From contig NZ_PGFH01000001.1 in NCBI RefSeq assembly GCF_002797685.1, positions 186,001 through 250,000 on the forward strand: 64,000 bases of DNA. The letters run 5' to 3'. The notes beneath the pieces are model-generated. The model searched no databases and was not told the origin of the DNA. It worked only from the letters and a program-made list of their open reading frames with translations. This DNA is from Salinibacterium amurskyense. GTDB taxonomy: Bacteria > Actinomycetota > Actinomycetes > Actinomycetales > Microbacteriaceae. Shown one piece after another: positions 42,236 to 53,200 of this stretch (positions are counted from its first letter, which is position 1; every line of letters begins with the position of its first letter). The translations under genes and the position numbers were made by a program.

Positions 42236-43069
42236 CTATAGAACGAAGATCCGCACGAGGGTCAGGCTGATGAGAGCCGCGACGACGAGCGCGACTAGAG
42301 CGATCTCCGGGTTGGCGGAGGGCTTGTTGCGCTGTCGCAGGAACACGAGTGCGAGCACGGCTCCCGTGATGAGCCCGCCGAGGTGAGCTTGCCAGGAAAT
42401 ACCGGAACCGGGGATGAACCCGATTACTAGGTTCGCGGCCAGCACGATAAGCAGCAGGCGGTTATTCACACCCATGCGGCGCTGAATGACAAAGAACGCC
42501 GCGGCCAAGCCGAACACCGCACCGGATGCTCCGATTACGACCGATTGCGGCGCAAGCAGCAGAACGGCGACCGAGCCACCGAGCGCGCTGATCAGATAGA
42601 GCGCAATAAACCTCGCTCTGCCGAGAGGCAGCTCCAGTGCGCGCCCAAAGATGAAGAGGGTGAACATATTGAACAGCAAATGAAAGATGCTGCTCTGAGA
42701 GTGCAGGAACGCAGAGGTAATCATGCGCCACGGCTGCTCAGCCGTGAACGGCGGGTAATACGCGAGAGCTTGGTACACCCGACCGTCAGACACCAGCTGC
42801 AATAAATACATCAGGACAGTTATCCCGATGAGGGTGTAAGTGACTACTGGCTTTCCCCGCGAGGCGCGGGATGCGCGAACCAAGACTGGTTTGCGCTTTG
42901 GCCCATTGGCTCGAGCCTCTTTGATGCATTCGGGGCAATGTACGCCCACAGCTGCCTGCGTTTGGCAGCTGGGGCATACAGTGCGCCCACATCGCTGGCA
43001 GAGAGTGAAACTTTGCCGGTCAGGATGCCGGTAGCAGTAGTTACCGCTGGCATCCGGCGATGTGGTCAC
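42236..43069 (-). CDS. Rhomboid-family intramembrane serine protease with N-terminal zinc-finger-like region
   Basis: 277 residues with a GTG start. The first 50 carry a B-box-like zinc set (C12-H15, C24-C27, C32-C35, H44/C45-C48), then six to seven membrane helices. Catalytic residues are Ser182 in VIGASGAVFG and His229 in WQAHLGG. Rhomboids cleave membrane proteins within or near the bilayer. The role in actinobacteria is unclear. It ends 59 bases from crgA and starts 5 bases after the ppiA stop, so it is probably co-transcribed with ppiA. Confidence 0.92.
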   Translation of the reverse strand: MTTSPDASGNYCYRHPDRQSFTLCQRCGRTVCPSCQTQAAVGVHCPECIKEARANGPKRKPVLVRASRASRGKPVVTYTLIGITVLMYLLQLVSDGRVYQALAYYPPFTAEQPWRMITSAFLHSQSSIFHLLFNMFTLFIFGRALELPLGRARFIALYLISALGGSVAVLLLAPQSVVIGASGAVFGLAAAFFVIQRRMGVNNRLLLIVLAANLVIGFIPGSGISWQAHLGGLITGAVLALVFLRQRNKPSANPEIALVALVVAALISLTLVRIFVL

Positions 43070-43074
43070 GAAGG

Positions 43075-43614
43075 TTAGACCTCGTCGATCGTGACGCTCT
43101 CGATGACAACGTCGGTGAGGGGCTTGTCGCTACCGTCGGTGTCGACTGCCTCGATGGCGTCGACGACCTTCTTCGACTCGTCGTCAGCAACCGCACCGAA
43201 GATGGTGTGCTTGCCCTGGAGCCAAGGAGTAGCGACTGTGGTGATGAAGAACTGCGAACCGTTGGTTCCCTTACCCGCGCGCGTGCCGGCGTTTGCCATG
43301 GCGAGGATGTAGGGGGCCGAGAAGTCGAGCTCGGGGTGGATTTCGTCGTCGAAGTTGTAGCCGGGGCCGCCGATGCCCTTACCCAGGGGATCTCCACCCT
43401 GAAGCATGAACTGCTTGATGATGCGGTGGAAGATTACGCCGTCGTAAAGAGGCGCGGTGGTCTTCTGACCGGTGGCGGGGTGGGTCCATTCGATATCGCC
43501 CTTGGCGAGACCGACGAAGTTAGCAACGGTCTTCGGCGCGTGGTTGCCGAAGAGGTTGAGACGGATTTCTCCGAGGTTTGTCTTGATCGTGGCAACTGCG
43601 GTGTGTTGAGACAT
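43075..43614 (-). CDS. ppiA: Cyclophilin-type peptidyl-prolyl isomerase PpiA
   Basis: 179 residues, no signal peptide. Cyclophilin active-site elements are visible: FHRIIKQFMLQGGDP (catalytic arginine), NGSQFFITT and HTIFGAV. It catalyses cis-trans isomerisation of Xaa-Pro bonds in the cytoplasm. The position near tRNA-Ala/tRNA-Ile and gyrA matches ppiA of mycobacteria. It is divergent from the small membrane protein at 43748. Confidence 0.95.
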   Translation of the reverse strand: MSQHTAVATIKTNLGEIRLNLFGNHAPKTVANFVGLAKGDIEWTHPATGQKTTAPLYDGVIFHRIIKQFMLQGGDPLGKGIGGPGYNFDDEIHPELDFSAPYILAMANAGTRAGKGTNGSQFFITTVATPWLQGKHTIFGAVADDESKKVVDAIEAVDTDGSDKPLTDVVIESVTIDEV

Positions 43615-43747
43615 AGCGTCAATTCTTACATAGCCAACCTGAGCCTCAGATACCAGTTATTCAGCCTGCTCACAGGCAAAGCAGTGCGGACTCGGAAGGC
43701 ACCGTGGCAGTATGGAGTCACCGTTCGACCATCTTTGGAGGTTTCCC

Positions 43748-44293
43748 GTGGCACTAACTCGCAAACGCCGGAAAGAACTCAAGCGCTTGAAAGGTCAAGC
43801 TGAAGACCTTTGGCATGACCAGAAAGAGCTGCTCGACCACGCATCTGCCGTAGTACGTGAGGCAAGCCAACAGGCTGCCAACTACGCGCGTGAAGAAGTC
43901 AGCCCCAAGATTCACAACACAATCGACTCTCGGGTGAAGCCCGTTGTCTCCTCGTCAGTCGCTGGCGCGCGCTCAGCGGCTGAAAGCACCAAGTCGAAGA
44001 TCAAGGGCGACGTACTGCCTGCGGTCACCTCGGCGCTCGGTACAGCTCTCGCAGCGCTCGAAGTAGCTAAGAACCAGCAGGTTCGGGATGCCTTCGCTCG
44101 CGTCTCCGGACTCGCGGCAACCGCGGGCGAAAAGACTGGCCTTGTTAAGCCTCAGCCGAAGTCGGCTGGCTTTGGCCGCTACATCCTCATCGGTGTCGGC
44201 GTGGTAGCTGCAGTCGGCGTTGCGTACGCCGCCTGGCAGACCCTTCGCGCAGACGATGACCTGTGGATTGACGACGAAGCAGAGACTGCTTAA
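43748..44293 (+). CDS. Membrane-anchored protein of unknown function
   Basis: 181 residues from GTG 43748, with GGAGG six bases upstream. A basic start (LTRKRRKELKRLKGQ) leads to a long, charged, probably helical region with Ala/Ser-rich stretches, then one membrane helix near the C-terminus (YILIGVGVVAAVGVAYAAW) and an acidic tail DDDLWIDDEAE. The layout resembles tail-anchored coiled-coil proteins often found near crgA in Microbacteriaceae. No domain recognised. A strong terminator follows. Confidence 0.78.
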   Translation: MALTRKRRKELKRLKGQAEDLWHDQKELLDHASAVVREASQQAANYAREEVSPKIHNTIDSRVKPVVSSSVAGARSAAESTKSKIKGDVLPAVTSALGTALAALEVAKNQQVRDAFARVSGLAATAGEKTGLVKPQPKSAGFGRYILIGVGVVAAVGVAYAAWQTLRADDDLWIDDEAETA

Positions 44294-44337
44294 CTTCTCT
44301 CTGCTGCTCACCGCCAGCGGTGTAGCCACAACCTCTT

Positions 44338-44381
44338 AAACAGTTCTGGCCCGGTTCTTGCGAATCGGGCCAGAACTGTTT
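44338..44381. terminator. Strong bidirectional terminator
   Basis: AAACAGTTCTGGCCCG and CGGGCCAGAACTGTTT form a perfect 16-bp stem with a 12-base loop between convergent genes. It ends the membrane protein gene and the SDR gene. Confidence 0.9.
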
Positions 44382-44399
44382 CGTCGTTGAAGGACGGGG

Positions 44400-45200
44400 C
44401 TAGGCAAGCCCGCCGTTAGCGAAAACTACCTGCCCGTTCATCCACCGCGCAGGGCCCGCCAGGAATGCCACAACCTCAGCGATGTCCTCAGGCCTCCCGA
44501 GTCGCTCGAGCGGAGTCGCCTTCGCGAGCCGTTCGATCGTCGCGTCATCCTTGCCGTCAAGAAAGAGGCTGGTTGCCGTCGGCCCGGGAGCCACCGCATT
44601 AACCGTCACGTCTCGGCCGCGAAGCTCCCGTGCCAGCGTCAAGGTCAGGCTTTCCACCGCCGCCTTGCTCGCCGAGTATGCCCCGTAGTTGGGAAACTGC
44701 GTGCGGGTGACCGAGGTAGAAAAGTTGATGATGGCTCCCCCGGCGCGAACTCGACGGGCGGCCTGCTGCGAGACGACGAACGTTCCGCGAACATTTGTGC
44801 GGTGCATCCGATCGAAGTCATCAAGGCTGAGCTCGGCAATTGGCGCCAGGGTCATGATGCCGGCAGTGTTCACGACCACGTCGACTCCGCCGAATTCCGC
44901 TTCGACGGCAGTGAACGCGCCAGCTACGTCGCGGTCGTCTGCGACGTCACCGCTTACCGCGAGAGCGCGACCACCCGAAGCAATGATCTCTTTCACCATG
45001 TCGAGGGCTCCGATCTCATTCCCGCTGTAATGAACGGCCACTGCCATGCCATCGTGCGCAAGACGCAACGCCACCGCGCGACCGATACCGCCGGAACCAC
45101 CGAACACGAGCGCAACCCGCTCCGAGGACTCCCGGTCGGTCTGGAGAGCATCCGCTGTCGCGTGCTCCCGGCTGTGCCTGTTTTCCGCGTTGTATGTCAT
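44400..45200 (-). CDS. SDR-family oxidoreductase next to TetR regulator
   Basis: 266 residues from ATG 45200, with GAAGGAG upstream and ATGA overlap with the tetR stop. Motifs: FGGSGGIGRAVA for cofactor binding, NTAG, catalytic serine in FSTSVT and YSASKAAVES as YxxxK. Like typical sugar/3-oxoacyl reductases of the FabG type. It is transcribed after and coupled with the TetR gene, so it is probably the regulated function; the substrate may be a xenobiotic or secondary metabolite. The N-terminal 28 residues are extra and hydrophilic. Confidence 0.87.
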   Translation of the reverse strand: MTYNAENRHSREHATADALQTDRESSERVALVFGGSGGIGRAVALRLAHDGMAVAVHYSGNEIGALDMVKEIIASGGRALAVSGDVADDRDVAGAFTAVEAEFGGVDVVVNTAGIMTLAPIAELSLDDFDRMHRTNVRGTFVVSQQAARRVRAGGAIINFSTSVTRTQFPNYGAYSASKAAVESLTLTLARELRGRDVTVNAVAPGPTATSLFLDGKDDATIERLAKATPLERLGRPEDIAEVVAFLAGPARWMNGQVVFANGGLA

Positions 45201-45964
45201 GAGTGTGCTCCTTCGACTGTCGAAACGGTGTCGTCTGTGTTGAATCGGGCGAGCCACTCATCGAGGAGCGTTTGCTCGGCGCCGGTAAAGATCGGCGCAT
45301 CCAGCCGGGCTAGCGCCGCACGCAGCGTGATCGCCGCGGCCACGACCGCCTCTGAGTTGGAGCCAGATGCACCCTCAGCCTTCGCAGCCAGCGCAGCGGT
45401 GGTCGATGGCTCACCCGCTCCCCCACCGACAAGGATCGAATGGATGACGCTCTCCCGCATCCGCTCGGAGAGCCGCGGGTCGTCGCTCTGCTCCGGTCGC
45501 AGAATCATGGCAAGCGCTACACCGCTGTTTGCGGCCATCACGTGCTGCGCGGCGACCTCGGGTGTCACCCGCAGGCGTCCTTGGGCCGCCAGACGCTCTA
45601 GGACGCCCTGCAGGAGCCGAACAGCCTCGGTGCCAGACTCTGCCCGCGCAACCGCGTTTGAGCCGAAGAGCAGCCTGTAGGCGTTCGGATTGGCGAGCGC
45701 AAAGGCGGTGTGGCCATCCCAGCCCCGGCGAAGATCGGCAAGCGGGTCACTCGAGGCCTCCGCTGCCCGCTTCATGCTCAGATATTTGTTCCACACGTGA
45801 TCAACAGTTGCTTCAAGCAGGGCGGCTTTATCGCCGAAGATTCGATACAAGGCGGGTTGTTGAATCCCGGATGCCTCACACACCGCCCGTGTGGAGATAT
45901 CGCCGTCGGCAGACTGAGCCAGCAATCGCGCTGCGGCCTCGATGATCGTGAGTTTCGCATCCAT
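45197..45964 (-). CDS. TetR/AcrR-family transcriptional regulator
   Basis: 255 residues. The N-terminal helix-turn-helix is DISTRAVCEASGIQQPALYRIFGDKAALLEA (about 22-52). The ligand domain has a TetR C-terminal 33-like look (AFALANPNAYRLLFGS). No ribosome-binding site precedes the ATG; an imperfect 38-bp palindrome directly abuts it, so the mRNA may be leaderless and autorepressed. It and the SDR gene are inserted between a conserved core block (ppiA side) and the tRNA-Ala/Ile genes. Confidence 0.9.
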   Translation of the reverse strand: MDAKLTIIEAAARLLAQSADGDISTRAVCEASGIQQPALYRIFGDKAALLEATVDHVWNKYLSMKRAAEASSDPLADLRRGWDGHTAFALANPNAYRLLFGSNAVARAESGTEAVRLLQGVLERLAAQGRLRVTPEVAAQHVMAANSGVALAMILRPEQSDDPRLSERMRESVIHSILVGGGAGEPSTTAALAAKAEGASGSNSEAVVAAAITLRAALARLDAPIFTGAEQTLLDEWLARFNTDDTVSTVEGAHS

Positions 45965-46002
45965 GATAGCGACGCTAACATTAATATGTAATCAACGCTA
46001 TC
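45965..46002. promoter_or_regulatory. 38-bp imperfect palindrome, candidate TetR operator
   Basis: GATAGCG (45965-45971) and CGCTATC (45996-46002) surround TAACATTAATATGTAA (45976-45991); all are centred on the same point, and 13 of 19 base pairs match. It abuts the tetR start codon and holds a possible minus-strand -10 (TATTAA). This is the size and form of a TetR-family operator. Confidence 0.7.
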
Positions 46003-46065
46003 GCGGAGTTGGCTCAGAGCTCGGTGCAAGGGCTTGGCGAACGCGACGGCGGAGCGCGGATACGC

Positions 46066-46099
46066 AAAAACCCCGACCAGAAAACTGGCCGGGGTTTTT
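46066..46099. terminator. Rho-independent terminator after tRNA-Ala
   Basis: AAAAACCCCGACCAG-AAAA-CTGGCCGGGGTTTTT, a 15-bp stem with one G-T pair and T-runs on both strands. It ends the tRNA-Ile/tRNA-Ala transcript. Confidence 0.92.
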
Positions 46100-46111
46100 G
46101 TTGTCGTGCTG

Positions 46112-46184
46112 TGGAGCCTAGGGGAATCGAACCCCTGACCTCCTGCTTGCAAAGCAGGCGCTCTACCAATTGAGCTAAGGCCCC
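46112..46184 (-). tRNA. tRNA-Ala (anticodon TGC)
   Basis: 73 bases. Acceptor GGGGCCT/AGGCTCC with one G-U pair, discriminator A, anticodon stem CCTGC/GCAGG around TTTGCAA (TGC), T-arm GGTTCGATTCC. CCA is not encoded. Second in a pair with tRNA-Ile, as near gyrA in mycobacteria. Confidence 0.97.
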
Positions 46185-46213
46185 GTTTAAGGAATTTCTT
46201 GTGGAAATTCCAG

Positions 46214-46287
46214 TGGGGGTACGTGGACTTGAACCACGGACCTCTTCGTTATCAGCGAAGCGCTCTAACCGCCTGAGCTATACCCCC
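46214..46287 (-). tRNA. tRNA-Ile (anticodon GAT)
   Basis: 74 bases. Acceptor GGGGGTA/TACCCCC, discriminator A, anticodon stem CTTCG/CGAAG around CTGATAA (GAT), T-arm GGTTCAAGTCC. CCA is not encoded. Lies 48 bases from the DUF3566 stop, from which it is separated by a GGGCAGA/TCTGCCC hairpin. Confidence 0.97.
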
Positions 46288-46289
46288 GT

Positions 46290-46321
46290 TGGGCAGATAC
46301 GAGAGTACCGCATTCTGCCCG
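46290..46321. terminator. Hairpin between DUF3566 gene and tRNA-Ile
   Basis: GGGCAGA and TCTGCCC enclose an 18-base loop just after the DUF3566 stop on the minus strand. Only a short T-run follows on the plus side, so termination strength is uncertain. Confidence 0.45.
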
Positions 46322-46335
46322 TTTGGCGTAATCGA

Positions 46336-46743
46336 CTAGTTGTTAGTGAAACCCACGAGGATTCCACCGGTCAGTCGCACGCTGAAGTTATAAAGCATAC
46401 TCGCAATTGCGCCGAGTGCAGTACCCACCAAAACGTTGAGAATTGCCACGACAAACGAGAATCCTGCGACCTGTCCCAGCGAGAAACTTGTCGCAACGCT
46501 GAAGGACTCGTCGCTCAAAACATCGCGCAAAATCTCATCGAGCTTTCCAAAGATTCCCGTGGAGTTAAGCACGATCCAGATCAGGAGCGATGCCACCACC
46601 AGAACGATTCCGAGCGACACTGCCACGAGGAACGAGAACTTAACGGCCGACCAGAAGTCGATGTACACCAGCTTGAGGCGAACCTGTTTGACTGATGTTT
46701 GGCGCTGCGACTTGCGCTGCAGCTTCTCTGCGACACTACTCAT
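46336..46743 (-). CDS. DUF3566 membrane protein
   Basis: 135 residues. A basic N-terminus, then [36 protein letters not shown], an amphipathic region, and a second membrane segment [32 protein letters not shown]. This is the DUF3566 pattern, in mycobacteria encoded directly after gyrA (Rv0007). It overlaps gyrA by 8 bases. Function unknown; cell-division association has been suggested for relatives. Confidence 0.92.
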   Translation of the reverse strand: MSSVAEKLQRKSQRQTSVKQVRLKLVYIDFWSAVKFSFLVAVSLGIVLVVASLLIWIVLNSTGIFGKLDEILRDVLSDESFSVATSFSLGQVAGFSFVVAILNVLVGTALGAIASMLYNFSVRLTGGILVGFTNN

Positions 46744-49312
46744 CTACCGACTCGTCCTTCCCAGCAGGGGCATCTTCACTCGGAACACTATCGTCCCCAG
46801 CTTCAAGTTCTTTGTTGTCTAGATTTCGTTCGCTATTTCGTGCGATTGCAATGATCTTGTCTTCCGCTGCAAAACGGGCGAAAACTACGCCCATCGTGTC
46901 ACGGCCCTTGGCCGGAACCTCAGCGACAGAAGAGCGTACCACCTTGCCACTGGCAAGAACCACAAGAACTTCGTCCTCATCCCCGACCATCAAAGCACCC
47001 GCCAAATCGCCGCGAGTTCCGTCGAGTTTGGCGACCTTGATACCCAAACCACCACGTCCCTGGACGCGGTACTGATCAGCGGCAGTGCGCTTCGCGAAGC
47101 CACCCTCGGTGACTACAAAGACGAAGCCGCTCTCGGGTACAACGCTGGCACTCAGCAACTGGTCGTCTTCACGGAAGCTCATGCCCATCACACCCGAGGT
47201 CGAACGCCCCATAGGACGCAGGGCCTCATCGGATGCCGTAAAGCGAATCGACATTCCCTTGCGAGATACGAGCAAGACATCGTCTGTGTTCTCCACGAGC
47301 ATTGCCGAAACGAGTTCGTCGCCCTCGCGCAGGTTCACGGCGATGATTCCACCGCTGCGGTTGGTGTCGTACTCCGCCATCGCGGTCTTCTTGACGAGAC
47401 CGTTACGGGTAGCGAGTACCAAGTAGGTGGACTGCTCGTAGTCACGAATGTCGAGAATCTGAGCGATTTCTTCACCCGGCTGCAGTGCCAAGAAGTTGGC
47501 AACGTGCTGCCCCTTCGCGTCGCGGCCACCCTCTTGCAGCTCGTAAGCCTTGGCACGGTACACGCGACCCGTGTTGGTGAAGAACAGCAACCAGTGATGA
47601 GTGGTGGTGACGAACAAGTGGTCGACCACGTCATCCGCACGCAGCTGGGCACCCTTGACGCCCTTGCCGCCGCGGTGCTGGCTGCGGTAGTTGTCGCTGC
47701 GCGTGCGCTTGACGTAACCGCCGCGCGTGACTGTGACCACCATCTCCTCTTCGGGGATGAGGTCTTCCATGCTCATGTCGCCGTCGAAACCCATCATGAT
47801 TTCGGTGCGGCGGTCATCGCCATACTTAGCGAGGAGTTCGGTCAGTTCTTCACTGACGATGTTGCTCTGACGCTCCTTGCTTGCAATGATCGCCTTGAAA
47901 TCAACGATCTCGCGCTCGATCTCGTCGTGCTCGTCAATGATCTTCTGGCGCTCAAGAGCGGCAAGTCGACGCAACTGCATATCGAGAATCGCGCGAGCTT
48001 GAATTTCGTCGATGTCGAGCAGCTCGATGAGGCCGTTGCGGGCATCTTCGACGGTGGGCGAACGACGGATGAGCGCGATGACCTCGTCGAGAGCATCCAG
48101 AGCCTTAAGGTAACCACGCAAAATGTGGGCACGCTCTTCGGCCTTGCGCAAACGGAACTCGGTGCGGCGAACGATAACTTCGATCTGGTGGGTAGCCCAC
48201 TCGGTGATGAAACCGTCGATCGAGAGCGTGCGAGGAATGCCGTCAACGATCGCGAGCATGTTTGCGCCGAAGTTTTCCTGCAGCTGCGTGTGCTTGTACA
48301 GGTTGTTGAGAACAACCTTGGCAACGGCGTCGCGCTTGAGCACGATGACGAGGCGCTGGCCGGTACGACCCGACGTCTCATCACGGATGTCGGCAATGCC
48401 GGCAAGCTTGCCATCCTTAACGAGGTCGGCAATTTTCAACGCCAGATTGTCGGGGTTGACTTGGTACGGCAGCTCGGTGACGACGAGGCACGTACGCCCC
48501 TGCAGCTCTTCGACGTTAACCACGGCACGCATTGTGATCGAGCCACGACCCGTGCGGTACGCATCCTGAATTCCCTTAACGCCGAGAATCTGGGCGCCGG
48601 TCGGAAAGTCCGGCCCCTTGATGCGCTGAATGAGCGCCTCAACAAGTTCTTCCTTCGACGCGTCAGGGTTGGCGAGGTGCCAGAGGGCACCCTCTCCCAC
48701 TTCACGCAGGTTGTGCGGCGGAATGTTCGTGGCCATACCGACCGCGATACCGACCGAACCGTTGACGAGAAGGTTGGGGAAACGGCTCGGCAGAACCGTG
48801 GGTTCCTGCGTGCGACCGTCGTAGTTGTCTTGGAAGTCGACGGTGTCTTCTTCAATGTCCCGAACCATTTCCATGGCGAGCTGAGCCATTTTGGTTTCGG
48901 TGTAACGGTGGGCAGCAGCGCCGTCGTTTCCGGGAGAACCGAAGTTTCCCTGGCCCAGAGCCAGTGGGTAGCGAAGGCTCCACGGCTGAACCAAACGAAC
49001 AAGAGCGTCGTAGACCGACGAGTCACCGTGCGGGTGGAACTGGCCCATCACGTCACCGATGACTCGGGTGCACTTGGAGAACCCCTTGTCGGGACGGTAG
49101 CCACCGTCATACATCGCGTAGATCACGCGACGGTGCACGGGCTTGAGACCATCACGCACTTCAGGAAGCGCACGCCCCACGATGACGCTCATGGCGTAGT
49201 CGAGGTAGGAGCGCTGCATCTCCAGTTGAAGATCAACCTGGTTGATCTTGTCGTGACGGTCGTCTACGGGTGCGTCTTCGAAGGTCTTCTTCGGAGTTTC
49301 TTCGTCAGCCAT
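46736..49312 (-). CDS. gyrA: DNA gyrase subunit A
   Basis: 858 residues. The breakage-reunion domain has catalytic Tyr137 in AAAHRYTET. The quinolone region reads [13 protein letters not shown]: Ser98 and Asp102 correspond to E. coli Ser83 and Asp87, so the usual resistance changes are absent. The C-terminal beta-pinwheel follows with the GyrA box QRGGKG-like [10 protein letters not shown]. An acidic tail is present. It introduces negative supercoils with GyrB, encoded 59 bases upstream. Confidence 0.98.
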   Translation of the reverse strand: MADEETPKKTFEDAPVDDRHDKINQVDLQLEMQRSYLDYAMSVIVGRALPEVRDGLKPVHRRVIYAMYDGGYRPDKGFSKCTRVIGDVMGQFHPHGDSSVYDALVRLVQPWSLRYPLALGQGNFGSPGNDGAAAHRYTETKMAQLAMEMVRDIEEDTVDFQDNYDGRTQEPTVLPSRFPNLLVNGSVGIAVGMATNIPPHNLREVGEGALWHLANPDASKEELVEALIQRIKGPDFPTGAQILGVKGIQDAYRTGRGSITMRAVVNVEELQGRTCLVVTELPYQVNPDNLALKIADLVKDGKLAGIADIRDETSGRTGQRLVIVLKRDAVAKVVLNNLYKHTQLQENFGANMLAIVDGIPRTLSIDGFITEWATHQIEVIVRRTEFRLRKAEERAHILRGYLKALDALDEVIALIRRSPTVEDARNGLIELLDIDEIQARAILDMQLRRLAALERQKIIDEHDEIEREIVDFKAIIASKERQSNIVSEELTELLAKYGDDRRTEIMMGFDGDMSMEDLIPEEEMVVTVTRGGYVKRTRSDNYRSQHRGGKGVKGAQLRADDVVDHLFVTTTHHWLLFFTNTGRVYRAKAYELQEGGRDAKGQHVANFLALQPGEEIAQILDIRDYEQSTYLVLATRNGLVKKTAMAEYDTNRSGGIIAVNLREGDELVSAMLVENTDDVLLVSRKGMSIRFTASDEALRPMGRSTSGVMGMSFREDDQLLSASVVPESGFVFVVTEGGFAKRTAADQYRVQGRGGLGIKVAKLDGTRGDLAGALMVGDEDEVLVVLASGKVVRSSVAEVPAKGRDTMGVVFARFAAEDKIIAIARNSERNLDNKELEAGDDSVPSEDAPAGKDESVDE

Positions 49313-49371
49313 TAAATTTCAGTTCCAGTCTGTATCTGTCGCGAGTGCGGGCGCCGAGAGCTCGGTGAGAG

Positions 49372-51372
<2,001 letters not shown>

Positions 51373-51532
51373 TTAGGCTCCTGCCGCTAGTTCACACAGG
51401 CCATTCAGAGCGGATAACTCCATAAGGAGGTGCGTCCGACGGCTCTTGAGATTCTAACAAATTCCGAGCGGTCGCGGCGGTCAAATCGCGTTCTACGGGA
51501 GTTTCTTTAGCGGCGTGACCTATTTTGTCTCC

Positions 51533-52033
51533 CTAACCGTAAGTATCGCGCGGGCCCCTACCTGGAATTGATCTGGGGCCTCTTTTCCACGAAGGGGCGT
51601 TGGGGCCTTCAAAGCGCACAGTTTCCACACCCGCTTCTGGATGCTGCTGAGCAATCGTCGTGGTGATGTGTCCGCGCATAAGTCGCAGCTGTGTTGCCCA
51701 CGCTGTGGAATCGCAACGAATGGTGAGCACGCCTTCTTCAATTCCCACCGGCTCGGAGTGTTCGGCTGTTTCAGCGCCGACGATCGTGGTCCACGCCAGA
51801 ATGAGTTCCGAGCGAGCGAGCGGGGACTTCCATCCCATATTGGAAGTGAGGCTGTCCATCACATCGCCCAATCCGTGCGGATCACGGCCTGGGGCAAAGG
51901 GAACGCTGGTCCCCGGCTCTTTCTTGTTCCGCTTTCGCGCCATGTACGAACGTTTCGTGGCGTCGCCAAAGACATCGCGAAATCGCAGATACACGGCAAC
52001 GTGTTCGTCAACGTTGGGATCACGATCATTCAC
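51533..52033 (-). CDS. dciA: DUF721 protein, DciA-type replicative helicase loader
   Basis: 166 residues, GTG start overlapping recF by 8 bases (GTGAATGA). The DUF721 core is visible from about residue 55: DVMDSLTSNMGWKSPLARSELILAWTTIVGAETAEHSEP, then GVLTIRCDSTAWATQLRLM. In bacteria lacking DnaC/DnaI this family interacts with DnaB and supports loading. The location between recF and gyrB is the standard actinobacterial one (Rv0004 equivalent). The C-terminal ~25 residues are basic and disordered. Confidence 0.9.
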   Translation of the reverse strand: MNDRDPNVDEHVAVYLRFRDVFGDATKRSYMARKRNKKEPGTSVPFAPGRDPHGLGDVMDSLTSNMGWKSPLARSELILAWTTIVGAETAEHSEPVGIEEGVLTIRCDSTAWATQLRLMRGHITTTIAQQHPEAGVETVRFEGPNAPSWKRGPRSIPGRGPRDTYG

Positions 52034-53189
52034 CGACGATCACCTCGCCAGCTTTGATGCGCACGACGTTCGCTGCAAGTTCCTCCGGAACATCTCCAAA
52101 TACCGCGGCTGTAATCAAAACTTGCTCGAACCCGGAGATCGAACTCGCTAACCGCTCGCGGCGTGACTGGTCGAGTTCGGCGAAAACATCATCCAGAATC
52201 AGCACCGGGTCGCCTGCTGATGAATCACGACGCAGCAGCTCAGCGGATGCCAATTTGAGCGCCAGCGCAAACGACCACGATTCACCATGGCTGGCGTAGC
52301 CTCGCGCCGGCAACCCGTTGAGCCCGAAAATCAAGTCATCGCGGTGCGGGCCGACCAGCGTAATCGCACGATCGCGTTCAGCTTTTCGCACGGAAGCGAG
52401 GGCCGCCGTGAATGCTGTCGTCGCGTCAGCGACCGAAATTATTTCGCCGACGGCATTGGTGGCAACAGCGTTGTCCGGGTCATCCTGTCGCGAAATAATG
52501 CTCAATGAATTAGCAAGCGATGCACCATGATCTGCGCCGACGATCTGTTCGTACGCACGAGCCACTTCAGGGGTGAGATCGGCGATGAGCGCGCTTCGAG
52601 CACTGATGATCTCTGCACCAAAAGCCACGAGCCGTTCATCCCACACATCGAGCGTGCTCAATTGAGTGTCACGGACCCCGGATGCGCGAGCCGATTTAAG
52701 CAGCATGTTGCGTTGTTTCACAACGCGCTCGTAGTCACTCATTACTCCGCTAAAGCGCGGCGACCGCAACACCAGTAAGTCATCGATGAAACGTCGGCGT
52801 CCAGACGGTTCGCCGCGAACGAGAGCGAGATCTTCGGGAGCGAAGAGAACGCTGGAGAAGTACCGTGGCAGTTCTCGAGTGCGGATGACGGAACGATTAA
52901 TCTGAGCACGATTGGCCCCGGAGCGATTGATCTGCACTTCCGCCAAAAACTTACGATCATTGTGCTCAAGACGCACCCGCACGATCGCGGCATCCATTGC
53001 CTGGCGCACCATCGCATGATCGGTGGAGACTCGATGCGATCCGAGGGTGCTCAGAAACCCGAGCGCCTCGACCAAATTTGTTTTGCCCTGACCATTCGAT
53101 CCGACAATCAGAGTCGGCCCAGCACCGAGCTCGAGAGTGAGCTCCTTGTAATTGCGAAAATCTTTAAGTTCGACGTGAGTTACGCGCAT
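52026..53189 (-). CDS. recF: DNA replication and repair protein RecF
   Basis: 387 residues. Walker A GSNGQGKTN near residue 30, the signature region and Walker B (GDPVLILDDVFAELDQSRRERL) near the C-terminus define an SMC-like ABC ATPase. FRNYKELTLELG is the expected N-terminal motif. It loads RecA on gaps with RecO and RecR. It follows gnd with an 11-base gap. Confidence 0.96.
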   Translation of the reverse strand: MRVTHVELKDFRNYKELTLELGAGPTLIVGSNGQGKTNLVEALGFLSTLGSHRVSTDHAMVRQAMDAAIVRVRLEHNDRKFLAEVQINRSGANRAQINRSVIRTRELPRYFSSVLFAPEDLALVRGEPSGRRRFIDDLLVLRSPRFSGVMSDYERVVKQRNMLLKSARASGVRDTQLSTLDVWDERLVAFGAEIISARSALIADLTPEVARAYEQIVGADHGASLANSLSIISRQDDPDNAVATNAVGEIISVADATTAFTAALASVRKAERDRAITLVGPHRDDLIFGLNGLPARGYASHGESWSFALALKLASAELLRRDSSAGDPVLILDDVFAELDQSRRERLASSISGFEQVLITAAVFGDVPEELAANVVRIKAGEVIVGE

Positions 53190-53200
53190 TGCGGCAGAGC

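Noticed and set aside
46780-49312. Quinolone-resistance changes in gyrA
   Set aside because: Ser98 and Asp102, matching E. coli Ser83 and Asp87, are intact.
47504-49315. 603-residue plus-strand ORF opposite gyrA
   Set aside because: Entirely antisense to the well-conserved gyrA; no recognisable domain.
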